A stretch of DNA of 40,532 nucleotides, from the NCBI RefSeq assembly GCF_013817345.1, contig NZ_JACDCW010000029.1, positions 1-40,532 of the forward strand, read 5' to 3'. The translations under genes were made by a program, and so were the position numbers. The notes beneath the pieces were generated by a model. It was given only the letters and a program-made list of their open reading frames with translations, was not told the origin of the DNA and made no database searches. The DNA is from Methylibium sp. Its GTDB lineage: Bacteria > Pseudomonadota > Gammaproteobacteria > Burkholderiales > Burkholderiaceae_C. Shown piece after piece: positions 1-7,716 of this stretch (the stretch's first letter is position 1; each line of letters opens with the position of its first letter).

Positions 1-145
1 CTATCAGCGCCGAGAACGCCAGCAGCATGCCGAGGTTCAGCCCGTTGGCGGTCAGGAAGCGGTTGACGCCCAGCACGCTGGCGGCGACGCCGAGCACCAG
101 CATCACGGCGAGGTTGGTGACGATGAATAGCAGCACACGTTTCAT
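1..145 (-). CDS. htpX: HtpX-type membrane zinc metalloprotease, N-terminus only
   Basis: The first 48 codons of a minus-strand gene run off the left edge of the window. The translation starts [19 protein letters not shown] and continues with a hydrophobic stretch and a [12 protein letters not shown] segment, the hallmark N-terminus of HtpX. HtpX is an inner-membrane M48 protease that degrades misfolded membrane proteins. The HExxH catalytic motif would lie outside the window. The ATG is at 145. This is normally a chromosomal housekeeping gene, so finding it beside plasmid replication genes suggests either an integrated plasmid or captured chromosomal DNA. The family call is strong despite the short length. 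Confidence 0.85.
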   Translation of the reverse strand, partial: MKRVLLFIVTNLAVMLVLGVAASVLGVNRFLTANGLNLGMLLAFSALI

Positions 146-216
146 TTGACTTCTGCGCGCCGGCGGCGCGGCGTTGGGGGTGGCGACAGCGCGAATGTTA
201 GGGCCGGTGCGGAATT

Positions 217-470
217 TCACTGGCGGTCAGCGCCGCGCCCCAGCCCGCGCCTGCTGAAACCCTGCACGTCGGCACACAGCGTTTGGGTGAATGCGGCGTC
301 TCGCGGCGTCGTGCTCTGCACGGTGAACAACTTCTGTCCGGCGCGCACCGTGGCTTCGCCTTCGACCACCTGCATGCCTTCGACCACCTGCATGCCTGCG
401 ACGGACTTCAGCAGGGTGCTCGCCGGAGAGCTTCTGCAGCTTTTCGGAGATTGGCGATCCTCGGCCCGGG
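217..470 (-). pseudogene. IS91-family transposase remnant
   Basis: A minus-strand frame contains AGQKLFTVQS followed by LCADVQGFS, which resembles the C-terminal part of IS91-type transposases (an AGQK-L-TLQ segment, then ADxxGFSLHA). The match ends abruptly on both sides and the frame does not continue into a transposase core, so this is a fragment. It contains an 18-bp tandem duplication that repeats six residues (MQVVEG). The assignment rests on remembered family motifs only. Confidence 0.45.
358..393. repeat. 18-bp perfect tandem duplication
   Basis: The unit gccttcgaccacctgcat occurs twice in a row (358-375 and 376-393). It keeps the reading frame of the IS91-like remnant in which it lies. 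It is probably a replication-slippage product with no known function. Confidence 0.9.
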
Positions 471-799
471 CGTCGAGGATCGCCTGGATGGCGCGGTGGT
501 TCGCCACATGGCTCAGGCGGCGGCGGCCGCGGTGCTGCAATCGATCGCGACCGGCGTGCAGGCGGCGAGTCGGACACTGAAGTGGGAGCTGATCGCGCGA
601 GCCAGCACGGGTGCCGGGCAGGCCGACCGGCCCAATCGGTTTCCGCGGGGCAGCGTGCTCACTCTGCCGCCCAAGTGGCCGCCGCTATAGACGCCGACGT
701 AGGCGCCGAAGTGCCGTTGGGAGGGACTCAGCTTGCGGCCGCGGACCGGCCGCCCGCGATATGTGCATGATCCGCGGGCAGCCCTTCGTGCTCGGCGAT
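471..799. other. Stretch without a recognisable gene
   Basis: This is GC-rich DNA between the IS91-like remnant and the end of the rep gene. Short open frames exist on both strands, but none shows a recognisable motif, ribosome binding site or codon bias. I see no convincing terminator hairpin downstream of rep. Confidence 0.5.
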
Positions 800-2119
800 C
801 TACCGGCCGCCACGCTGCGCAGCGATCGTGAGCAACTCTTGGGGCGTGGGTTTGTCCCAGTCCGCACCCTTGAAGAATCGGATCAGTTCGCCCGTAACCA
901 TCGGGTGCTTCCATCCATTGGTTTCGAGCCGCTTGCGGATGGACGGGTGTACGCCGCGCTCATGCAGGTGCGCCCGCAGCCGCTCGACCCAGTCCGCTTG
1001 CGTCTCGGGCGACAGCGCTTCAAACTCTGCCAACACCTGCGCTCGCCGTCTATTGACCCATTCAGAGGTCCACCCTTCCAAGGCTGCAGCTGCAGCGGCG
1101 CTGCTCGCTGGTGGGTTGGCACTGCCCTCAGCAGCCTTCTTGGCCGCCGTTGCAGAGTTGGACTCGAGGAGCGCGCGCAAGTAGCGGTACGGGTCGCGCA
1201 AGGGCTCCGGAAATTCGTTGGCGATGCGCTTCAGAAGTGCGTCGAGCCCAACCGTCATAGCCTCGTTGCCATGCGTCTGGATCAACGCTTCGGCATCTTC
1301 AGAGCGGATGCCGGCGGCCGTCGCGCGCACCACCTGAGACAGGTCGACAGGCACAGGCGGGTGCCGCAATGGCAGCGCTTCCTGCTGTTTCTTCCCTACC
1401 CTGAACTGGATGTCGGCGATGAAGCGCCCGGCCTTGTGCTCGATCAGCTCGACGTCGAGGTCTGTCACCGCGTTGACCTCGGCGATAGCGAGCTTCAGCA
1501 CGTCGCGCTTGAAGAAGCGGTACTCCTGCTTGACCGAGTCTTCGGTATCCGGGCTTCCGGTCAAGACGGGCCGCCACCATGGCCATGGCTGCCGCGCTGT
1601 CAGGCCGACATCGCGGTATCGGGCGCAGATTTCGTAGAGCACAACGCCCGAGTGGCGCCTGAGTTGCGAGATGACGTCGAGGCGCAACCTAGCGAACCGC
1701 TGCGGCTCAAGCAGTTCATGTTTGATGTTGGGCGCGAACGACCACTCAACCCAGTTTTCACCTCTCTGCTTATAGACCTTCGCGTGGGCTAGCAGACCGG
1801 CAACGTTCCATGCCTCGCCCTCCCCTGCCGTCGGCGATTGCCATTCAACCGTCGTGCTGACCATCGCGCGCAGGTGCTGCTTGACGATCTCGCGGGCGTT
1901 GGAATTGAAGTCCACGCCGCGCAAGATGCTCTGCAGGGGCGCCCGAAAGACTTCCTGTTCAATGCCCTGTTCCTGCGCGATGTAGAGCAACACGTTGTAC
2001 GCCTTGCGCGCCAGAACGGTGATCTTGCTGGACTTCGTGGGCACGATAGCCAGCGTGTTGACCGGCTTGCGGAGCGGGTTCTCAATGAGATCCCTGTGCG
2101 CGGCGCCCTGACGGCTCAT
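800..2119 (-). CDS. Plasmid replication initiator, Rep_3 (RepB/RepA) family
   Basis: Encodes a protein of about 439 residues resembling Rep_3 iteron-binding initiators. The N-terminal half carries winged-helix-like segments (for example ITVLARKAYNVLLYIAQEQ, and later VVLYEICARYRDVG followed by W-rich and FKRDVLKLAIAEVN segments) typical of the paired winged-helix fold that binds iterons and opens the origin. The C-terminal 150 residues are Ala-rich and less conserved. The frame is open upstream to 2158, but the ATG at 2119 (MSRQGAAHRD) is preferred because the upstream residues look non-coding. It is divergent from parA, and the iteron origin lies between them, the usual layout for a Rep_3 plasmid with a partition operon. 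Initiators of this type usually repress their own promoter through the nearby iterons. Confidence 0.85.
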   Translation of the reverse strand: MSRQGAAHRDLIENPLRKPVNTLAIVPTKSSKITVLARKAYNVLLYIAQEQGIEQEVFRAPLQSILRGVDFNSNAREIVKQHLRAMVSTTVEWQSPTAGEGEAWNVAGLLAHAKVYKQRGENWVEWSFAPNIKHELLEPQRFARLRLDVISQLRRHSGVVLYEICARYRDVGLTARQPWPWWRPVLTGSPDTEDSVKQEYRFFKRDVLKLAIAEVNAVTDLDVELIEHKAGRFIADIQFRVGKKQQEALPLRHPPVPVDLSQVVRATAAGIRSEDAEALIQTHGNEAMTVGLDALLKRIANEFPEPLRDPYRYLRALLESNSATAAKKAAEGSANPPASSAAAAAALEGWTSEWVNRRRAQVLAEFEALSPETQADWVERLRAHLHERGVHPSIRKRLETNGWKHPMVTGELIRFFKGADWDKPTPQELLTIAAQRGGR

Positions 2120-2159
2120 GTGAAAAGGTCCATTCCGCCATCGTAGCGTGAAAAGCATC

Positions 2160-2645
2160 TTTCACGTTCTATTGCGATGCCCTAAATGTCCTCACGTCAC
2201 AGCTTTCCCTGTCGTGGCGGCCGATCGCTGGGTACGCACCTGGTACCCAAAAGTCCTCACGTTGCGCAAGCGGTCGGTCGCCCCGAAGCCCTCACGTCTC
2301 GCTAGTACTCCGCCCGCGGCCTGTCCGATCTTGCGCGGCTCATTCGTTGGTAAGGCGATCGCCGACTTCACGACAGAGAACACGGCGGGAACAGGCGGAG
2401 TCACCCAAAACAGCTCACGTGAAGGCGGCTACGGCCTTTCCTGCGCCGGCCGGCCCTCTGCGACACGCCATGCGAAGCAAACCCATATCCACTCACTAGA
2501 CAGCCTAGCGACTCTCACGCAACGGCCCATACCCACTCACCTTACCCCCTAAACAGTCTCACGTCATCTCCTATATCCCCTCGCGTAGATTGCGCTAAGT
2601 GCTTGATTAATAACATGATTTTCGGGTCTAAAGATCTTAGAAGGT
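2160..2645. other. Candidate vegetative origin of replication (oriV)
   Basis: The intergenic region between rep and parA holds many copies of a CTCACGT core, in two groups. The first is scattered, with cores starting at 2191, 2256, 2291 and 2414, often preceded by CC-AAA (compare CCTAAATGTCCTCACGTCA at 2181-2199 with CCTAAACAGTCTCACGTCA at 2548-2566). The second is a phased array at 2477-2586. An A+T-rich stretch follows the array (about 2587-2645) and is the likely melting region. No clear DnaA box was seen. An iteron array beside a Rep_3 gene and an A+T-rich segment is the standard architecture of iteron plasmids. Confidence 0.75.
2477..2586 (+). repeat. Five direct iterons with exact 22-bp spacing
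   Basis: CTCAC or CTCGC cores begin at 2492, 2514, 2536, 2558 and 2580, exactly 22 bp apart, about two helical turns. The upstream halves are related, roughly CCCATANCCACTCACNT. The units at 2477 and 2521 are most alike, and those at 2543 and 2565 diverge in the left half. The constant phase places initiator monomers on one face of the helix, which fits cooperative Rep binding. Confidence 0.8.
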
Positions 2646-2686
2646 ATTGAAGATTTGCAACCTATTGAACCCGCGCCAAGGGACTT

Positions 2687-2701
2687 TGGTTTCAAAAACC
2701 A
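2687..2701. promoter_or_regulatory. Inverted repeat upstream of parA, possible operator
   Basis: TGGTTT and AAACCA arms are separated by CAA, giving a perfect 6-bp inverted repeat about 126 bp upstream of the parA ATG. ParA proteins with an N-terminal helix-turn-helix usually repress their own operon, so this could be part of the parA operator. No confident -35/-10 pair was identified. Confidence 0.3.
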
Positions 2702-2826
2702 GTACAAAAGCACCCGCGGTAGTCGGCCCAGCTTTCAACGAGTCGACCAGTTGACCTGTAGACGTTCTTACCTTGAAGGGCCAGATAAGCGTAAAGCGAG
2801 CGGTAAACTCCAGTTTGGAGGAGTAC

Positions 2827-4095
2827 ATGTCAAAGCTCAACATTAAGGCGCCTGCCCCGATTGGCCTTACGGACATCGCAGAACAGGCGGCCCACTCAGT
2901 CGAAATGATGTCGCAGATCCGATCTGCAATGTTGTCGCCGACGACACACAAAGCAGCACCCATCTGGAACCTGAGCCAGCTCGCATTGCTTCTTGGCATT
3001 GAGAAGGGATCGCTGACACACCGAATGGGGCGTGGAGATCTACCGCCTGGCACGCTGAACGATGTCGGCAATCGCCGCCAGTTCACTCTGCCCGAGGTTA
3101 GGGCCTGGGTGCGGGAGTACCGCAAAGAGAGTTTGCGGCCGAGCGGCGCCGAGGCCGTAACCATCAGTATTGCCAATTTTAAGGGCGGTGTCGGCAAGAC
3201 GACGACGGCGATCACTTTGGCTCAGGGGATGTCGCTGCTCGGGCACAGGGTGCTCGTCATTGACACCGACCCGCAAGGCTCGTTGACAACCTTGTTCGGG
3301 ATCTTGCCCGACGCAGAAGTGGAGGAGGAGGACACCATCCTGCCTCTGGTGATGGGCGCAGAGATGTCGATTCGCTATGCGATCCGCCCGACCTATTGGG
3401 ACGGCATCGACCTGGTCCCAGCGTCGCCTTTGCTTTTTGGAGCAGAGTTCGCGCTGCCAGCTCGACAAACCAAGGAGGAAGGTTTCGAGTTCTGGAACGT
3501 CCTGAACTATGGCATCGACGACGTGCGCGCCGACTACGACGTCATCGTTATCGACACCCCCCCTGCCCTCTCCTACACGACAATCAATGCGCTGTTGGCC
3601 AGCAACGGGATCATCATGCCGCTGCCACCCAGCACGTTGGATTTCGCTTCTGCGGCTCAGTTTTGGTCCTTGTTTTCTGATCTGACTACGCAGTTGCTCA
3701 CCAACCGTGGACACGACAAGCAGTTCGATTTCATGAACATTCTGCTCAGTCGAGTCGACAGCTCGGATGCCACGGGCGCGATCGTCAAGCAGTGGATTCA
3801 GAGCACCTATGCCAACCGGGTCTCCGTGCTACCAATGGAGATACCAAAGTCGGCAGTTACCGCGTCGGCGACGGTTGAGTTCGGTACGGTCTTTGACATC
3901 ACCAAGTACGACGGCAATGCAAGAACCTTCAAGCGCGCCAGGGATGCTTACGACTTGATGGTGAGCTACATCGAAACTTCGGTTCAAGCCGTGTGGCGTC
4001 GGCAGGTTGAATCGAACGCAGGCGCGACCGAGACGTCAGGTCGTTCGGCCACGGTGTTGAACCGTTCAACACCCGCTGAGAAGGAGGCTGAGTGA
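2827..4095 (+). CDS. parA: ParA-type partition ATPase with N-terminal DNA-binding domain (type Ia)
   Basis: A protein of 422 residues with two parts. Residues about 40-100 form a MerR-like helix-turn-helix (LSQLALLLGIEKGSLTHRM). From about residue 112 there is a deviant Walker ATPase with KGGVGKTT at about 119-126, a DTDPQGSLTTLFG A' motif and the VIDTPPALS Walker B region. ParA binds the nucleoid and moves ParB-parS complexes so that daughter cells inherit the plasmid. The ATG at 2827 has a strong GGAGG-type ribosome binding site (ttggaggagtacatg), so the longer frame from 2773 is not used. Its TGA overlaps the parB ATG by one base. A candidate parS palindrome lies in its last codons. Confidence 0.93.
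   Translation: MSKLNIKAPAPIGLTDIAEQAAHSVEMMSQIRSAMLSPTTHKAAPIWNLSQLALLLGIEKGSLTHRMGRGDLPPGTLNDVGNRRQFTLPEVRAWVREYRKESLRPSGAEAVTISIANFKGGVGKTTTAITLAQGMSLLGHRVLVIDTDPQGSLTTLFGILPDAEVEEEDTILPLVMGAEMSIRYAIRPTYWDGIDLVPASPLLFGAEFALPARQTKEEGFEFWNVLNYGIDDVRADYDVIVIDTPPALSYTTINALLASNGIIMPLPPSTLDFASAAQFWSLFSDLTTQLLTNRGHDKQFDFMNILLSRVDSSDATGAIVKQWIQSTYANRVSVLPMEIPKSAVTASATVEFGTVFDITKYDGNARTFKRARDAYDLMVSYIETSVQAVWRRQVESNAGATETSGRSATVLNRSTPAEKEAE
4053..4073. promoter_or_regulatory. Candidate parS site 1 (perfect 21-bp palindrome inside parA)
   Basis: The arms GGTGTTGAAC and GTTCAACACC flank a central C. The palindrome lies in the 3' coding end of parA and encodes VLNRSTP. A second palindrome with the same arms lies inside parB and none was found elsewhere in the window. 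Perfect palindromes of this size beside parAB are typical ParB-binding centromeres. Confidence 0.7.
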
Positions 4096-5120
4096 TGGCT
4101 AGGAAGATGTTCGAGAAGGCAGGCCTGATCCCGGGTTTGCAGGCCGGGCCTAAGGCGGCTGGCGACGGCGTCCCCGCGGCAGAGTCATCAAAGGCCAAGA
4201 CGGCGCCGGGGACGATGATGGGTTTTTTGACGGCGCAATCGGGCGCGGTTCAGGAGGCTGAAGCGCTGAAGGCGCGCGTGAGGTCGCTGGAAGAAGGAGC
4301 GCCACTTCGAAGGCTCGATCCATCCTTCATCCGACAGTCCAAGTGGGCCAACCGCCACGAAGCGTCGTTTCTCACCCCTGAGTTCCAGGAACTGAAGGCT
4401 GAGATTGCGGCGGCGGGAGGCAACGTGCAGCCCATAAAGGTTCGCCCTGTGTCGGTGTTGAACGGTTCAACACCCCCCGGTGGACCGACCTTCGAGCTGA
4501 TCTTCGGACATCGCAGGCATCGCGCCTGCGCGGAGCTGGGCATTCCGGTTCTTTCGGCCATCGAAGAGGCGTCGGACGTCAGCCTGTTCGAACAGATGGA
4601 GCGAGAGAACCGCGGGCGCAAGAACCTGTCTGCCTGGGAGCAAGGCACGATGTACCGAAGGGCACTTGATGACGGGCTCTATAGTTCACTTCGCCGATTG
4701 GCCGAGGGCCTTGGTGTCGACGTTTCGCTGGTGTCCAAGAGCGTTTCGCTGGCGCGGTTGCCTGAAGCTGTCGTCGCGGCATTTCAAAGCCCTCTCGACA
4801 TCCAATTCCGTTGGGCTGCGCCGCTGACGGAGGCGATGCAGAAGGACCCAGACGGCACGCTTTCACGAGCGCGCGCTATCGCGGAAAAGCGCGGCGATAT
4901 GGGCGCGACCACTGTCCTGTCGAAGCTGGTCGGACTGCCCGAGCCGGCGCCTGGCCGGTCGGCATCTCAGGCTTTGACGATTTCAAAGGCAGGGAAGGTC
5001 GCGGCAAGACTCACTGCAGATGCTAAGGGGAGGGCGGTTGTCCGCTTCGAGGCCGGGGCGCTGCCAGAGACCAAGCGCAAGGCTTTGGTGAAGGTCATCG
5101 AGGACTTCCTCAAGGGCTGA
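4095..5120 (+). CDS. parB: ParB-type centromere-binding partition protein
   Basis: A protein of 341 residues. The N-terminal 80 residues are variable. A ParB/Srx nuclease-like domain follows, with IKVRPV, LIFGHRRHRACAELG (the GHRRxRA motif, here the candidate CTP-binding loop) and the ENRGRKNLSAWEQG segment. A central helix-turn-helix comes next (RLAEGLGVDVSLVSKSVSLA), then a C-terminal dimerisation region (residues about 270-341). It loads at parS and works with ParA in segregation. The ATG at 4095 overlaps the parA stop (TGATG), implying translational coupling, and GGAGG lies just upstream. A codon earlier a GTG could also serve. An insertion encoding VLNGSTP before the GHRR motif carries the second palindrome. 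Confidence 0.92.
   Translation: MARKMFEKAGLIPGLQAGPKAAGDGVPAAESSKAKTAPGTMMGFLTAQSGAVQEAEALKARVRSLEEGAPLRRLDPSFIRQSKWANRHEASFLTPEFQELKAEIAAAGGNVQPIKVRPVSVLNGSTPPGGPTFELIFGHRRHRACAELGIPVLSAIEEASDVSLFEQMERENRGRKNLSAWEQGTMYRRALDDGLYSSLRRLAEGLGVDVSLVSKSVSLARLPEAVVAAFQSPLDIQFRWAAPLTEAMQKDPDGTLSRARAIAEKRGDMGATTVLSKLVGLPEPAPGRSASQALTISKAGKVAARLTADAKGRAVVRFEAGALPETKRKALVKVIEDFLKG
4454..4474. promoter_or_regulatory. Candidate parS site 2 (perfect 21-bp palindrome inside parB)
   Basis: It has the same 10-base arms as the site at 4053-4073 (GGTGTTGAAC / GTTCAACACC), here around a central G, and lies 401 bp downstream within the parB coding sequence. Two exact copies with a variable centre indicate selection on the arms as a protein-binding site rather than on the encoded peptide alone. 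Confidence 0.7.
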
Positions 5121-5140
5121 AGCCGAATGCTCTACTGCGC

Positions 5141-6321
5141 TCATTTTCCAGGTGGCCGTGAGCTTCGGGGCGAGCCGGGGAGGGGCGAAAAGGCCAGCGC
5201 CCAACCTTTTATCTGCAAGTCGTAACGCGTTTCACGGCCAGCGCCTACCTGAACCAGCAAACCCAACGCCGCCAGCTCGATCAGGTCGCGTGATGCCGTT
5301 GCTCGCGCGGCACCGGTTAGGCTCTCGTACTTGCGGGTGCTCACGCCGCCCTCCAAGCCCCCTGGACCAGCGTCGAGCAACGCATTGATGGCCATGCGCT
5401 GGCGTGGACTGAGGTTCTTGGCGCGGTGCTGGTTCCAAAACATCGCCTTGGCCAGCGATAGGTCGACCACACGACCCAGGCAGTGACGTCCAGCGCCCCG
5501 TGCTGTGCCCGCTCAAGCTGCTAGTAATAGTCGCCGCGCCGTGTTAGCAGTTGCTGGGAGATTCGTAGCACTCGGCTCGGTTCGCCTGCATCCCGGGCCA
5601 GAACAAGATCGACGATGGCACGCCCAACTCGACCATTGCCATCCTCGAAGGGGTGGATCGTCTCAAACCAGAGGTGTGCCAGCACGGCCTTGACCAGGCC
5701 GCTCGGCTCTATTGGACCGTCCAGCCATGCCAGGGACCTCTCCATTTCCACGGGGACGGCGGCCGAGGGCGGCGCCTCGTAATGGACCGTCTCGCGCCCA
5801 ATGCGGCCAGTGACGATTTGCATCGGCTCGGCATGTTCCCGGTAGCCTCCGACCCGAATCCGGCTCATGCCCGAAAACCCCGTAGGAAACAGCGCAGCTT
5901 GCCAAGCATGTAGGCGCTCATGCGTCACCGGCTTGTCGGCCTGGGTTACGGCGTCGTCCATGACGTCCAGCAATCCCTCGACGTGGCGGGGGGTGTCTGT
6001 GCTCTTCGACTGAAAGACCCCCAGGCGGCGCGCGATTGACGGGCGGACCGCTGCCAGGTCCAGCCGTTCTCCCTCGATGGCTGCCGTCGAGAGGGCCTCC
6101 TGTGTCCAGGTTTCAGCCGCGATCTCTTGGCGCTGCTCGAAGCCGATGGCCGCCAGCTTGCCTTCCACGGCGCCCTGCGCCCGGCGGGCGAAGGCCACGG
6201 CCGCCGCCACCTTTGCCGGGTCATACCGCAGGCCAGCCTGTCCGCCGGACAGCTTCGCTGGAGCGCATTCCTCAATACACAACTCACACCTGAGCATGGC
6301 GACGCCTGAGCGTCTCGTCAT
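5141..6321 (-). pseudogene. Fic-domain AMP-transferase (DUF4172-Fic-wHTH), disrupted
   Basis: The first open part (5521-6321) has a DUF4172-like N-terminus, an inhibitory helix motif TAAIEG (fits the (S/T)xxxE(G/N) consensus) near residue 80, and the Fic catalytic loop HPFEDGNGRVGR near residue 222. A TAG then interrupts the frame after RRGDYY at about 5521. The reading QLERAQHG continues beyond it, and a shift near 5470 is needed to reach the frame 5141-5470, which encodes the expected C-terminal winged helix (LSPRQRMAINALL). One nonsense codon and one frameshift therefore separate the parts. Intact relatives attach AMP to targets and are held off by the inhibitory helix. The truncated protein still has the active-site loop, so residual activity cannot be excluded. 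Confidence 0.8.
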
Positions 6322-6410
6322 CGCAAAGGGGGGAGGGTGCGAGACGGAATCAATGAAGTGTTTCCCGATACGACCGCGCAGGGCGGTGGCACGGCGCTGC
6401 AGTGCAATAC

Positions 6411-6430
6411 ATGATAAGTCATATTATCAT
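6411..6430. promoter_or_regulatory. 7-bp inverted repeat upstream of the Fic gene
   Basis: ATGATAA and TTATCAT arms are separated by six bases. The repeat sits in an A+T-rich pocket about 90 bp upstream of the Fic start, in the 305-bp gap between Fic and the toxin-antitoxin pair. It could be an operator. The rest of that gap shows no gene. Confidence 0.35.
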
Positions 6431-6577
6431 CGTGCTCAGAACGTGATGACAAACGGGACTTTTCCAGGACACAATCACATAAGTGCTTGATCCTCATGCT
6501 TGCGTCTGTACACCAGTCAGACCGGAGGTGCCCGTAGAACCTCTCGGCAGCCTCTGGGACCATGTGTTTACAATCTA

Positions 6578-6605
6578 GACAGCTAGCTGTCACCGACACG
6601 GTGAC
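6578..6605. promoter_or_regulatory. Two overlapping palindromes, likely toxin-antitoxin operator
   Basis: GACAGCTAGCTGTC (6578-6591) is a perfect 14-bp palindrome. It overlaps GTCACCG-ACA-CGGTGAC (6589-6605), a second perfect inverted repeat. They lie 22-49 bp upstream of the antitoxin ATG. Phd-type antitoxins usually bind such adjacent palindromes with their toxin to repress the operon. Confidence 0.55.
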
Positions 6606-6626
6606 CATGGCCCTGGAGTCTTCACC

Positions 6627-6872
6627 ATGACGTCCTTCGGCATCTTCGAAGCCAAGAACCGCCTGTCCGAACTCGTGGAGCGCGCCGCGCGCGGGGAGGA
6701 GATCGTCATCACCCGACGCGGCCAGCAGGTCGCCCGCTTGATGCCGCCCCGGGCCCCGGACACGATCGGCCAGGCGCACGCCCTAGCGACAAGGATCCGC
6801 CGCAGCCGCGCAGGCCAGGCGCCGGGCGACGGGGGCTCGATCCGGGACATGATCGAAGAGGGCCGGCGCTGA
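6627..6872 (+). CDS. Phd/YefM-family antitoxin
   Basis: An 81-residue protein with a typical Phd/YefM N-terminal DNA-binding fold: FGIFEAKNRLSELVERAARGEEIVITRRGQQVARL gives the pattern in which residues A, L, G and the VITRRG-PVA strand-turn are conserved (shown here as separate short motifs FEAKNRLSELV and IVITRRGQQVARL). The C-terminal 35 residues, disordered in such proteins, would neutralise the toxin. The start has a GGAG motif about ten bases upstream. It is immediately followed by a PIN-domain toxin with a one-base overlap, the normal order. Palindromes upstream support autoregulation. Confidence 0.85.
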   Translation: MTSFGIFEAKNRLSELVERAARGEEIVITRRGQQVARLMPPRAPDTIGQAHALATRIRRSRAGQAPGDGGSIRDMIEEGRR

Positions 6873-7330
6873 TGGCCCCGGAGCCGTCGTCCGGCCCGGC
6901 TACGGCGGGATGGGTGATCGACGCGTCGGTCACGATGCCGTGGTTCTTCGCGGACGAGGCCACGCCGTTCACCGAGGGGCTGCTCGATGCGCTGGGCGCC
7001 CAAGTGCTGTGGGCGCCGGCGCTCTGGGTGCTCGAGTGCACCAACGTCCTGCAAAGTGCGCAGCGACGGCGTCGCATCGACGCCCACCGCCGGGCGGAAA
7101 TCGCGTCCGAATTGAGCGCCTTGCCGGTGCACCTCGACCCGGAGATCCCCGACTTCGTCAGTCTGGACCGGCTGGCGGCAGCACACGGCCTGAGCGCCTA
7201 CGACGCGGCCTACCTCGAGCTCGCCCTGCGCCGGTCCCTGGTTCTGGTCAGCCTCGACGCCCGCCTGATCGCCGCCGCCGCGGCCCTCGGCCACCCGGTG
7301 CTGAGTGCTGCGTCAGACATCCGCAACTGA
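6872..7330 (+). CDS. VapC-like PIN-domain toxin
   Basis: A 152-residue protein. The PIN fold shows acidic residues in the expected order: VIDASVTMPWFF (first Asp, residue about 16), LECTNVL (Glu, about 51), LSAYDAAYLELA (Asp, about 112) and LVSLDARL (Asp, about 129). PIN toxins are Mg-dependent endoribonucleases that cut tRNA or rRNA. The ATG overlaps the antitoxin stop (TGATG), implying translational coupling. It pairs with a Phd-type rather than a VapB-type antitoxin, a common mix. The pair probably stabilises the replicon or the downstream block. Confidence 0.85.
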   Translation: MAPEPSSGPATAGWVIDASVTMPWFFADEATPFTEGLLDALGAQVLWAPALWVLECTNVLQSAQRRRRIDAHRRAEIASELSALPVHLDPEIPDFVSLDRLAAAHGLSAYDAAYLELALRRSLVLVSLDARLIAAAAALGHPVLSAASDIRN

Positions 7331-7356
7331 ATCGCAAACGACCCGAGGCAGCCCGC

Positions 7357-7713
7357 ATGGCCAACCCGCTGGACCCTGACGATGACATGCAGCGCATGGT
7401 GCTGCGCAAGGCCGAAGCCACCGAGAAGGGCGGTCAAGCCTACCAGCGGCTGCTGCAGCTCGCGGAAACCCACGACTCCGGCCAGATCCACCGAATCGCC
7501 TTGTTCATCGCCGCGACCTACAACGGCGAGGCCTTCCCCTTCGACCTGTTCGAGCTGCGCGCGGTCGACGAAGCGATCAGCGACGACATGCTGCTGTGCA
7601 TCGACGCCTTGCGCTGGGGCCAGTCCGACCTGTACCGCCTGGTGCCCAACGGCGACCGGCGGGTGCAAGCGGCAATCGAGAAGTGGGGTCTGAAGTGGTC
7701 CGAGTCGCTGTGA
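7357..7713 (+). CDS. Small conserved accessory protein, DUF7673-like
   Basis: A 118-residue protein of unknown function. The central part (QRLLQLAETHDSGQIHRIA, then LFIAATYNGEAFPFDLFELR and a C-terminal AIEKWGLKW) follows the pattern I recall for DUF7673, a small domain frequent on plasmids and integrative elements of proteobacteria. There are no membrane segments or catalytic motifs. The ATG at 7357 is chosen over the far upstream start of the open frame, because the upstream part overlaps the PIN gene. It lies 26 bp after the toxin and three bases before the next gene, so it is probably cotranscribed. Confidence 0.65.
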   Translation: MANPLDPDDDMQRMVLRKAEATEKGGQAYQRLLQLAETHDSGQIHRIALFIAATYNGEAFPFDLFELRAVDEAISDDMLLCIDALRWGQSDLYRLVPNGDRRVQAAIEKWGLKWSESL

Positions 7714-7716
7714 CGG

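Noticed and set aside
2751-2780. TTGACC as a -35 box for parA
   Set aside because: There is no acceptable -10 hexamer at 16-18 bases, so the promoter was not called.
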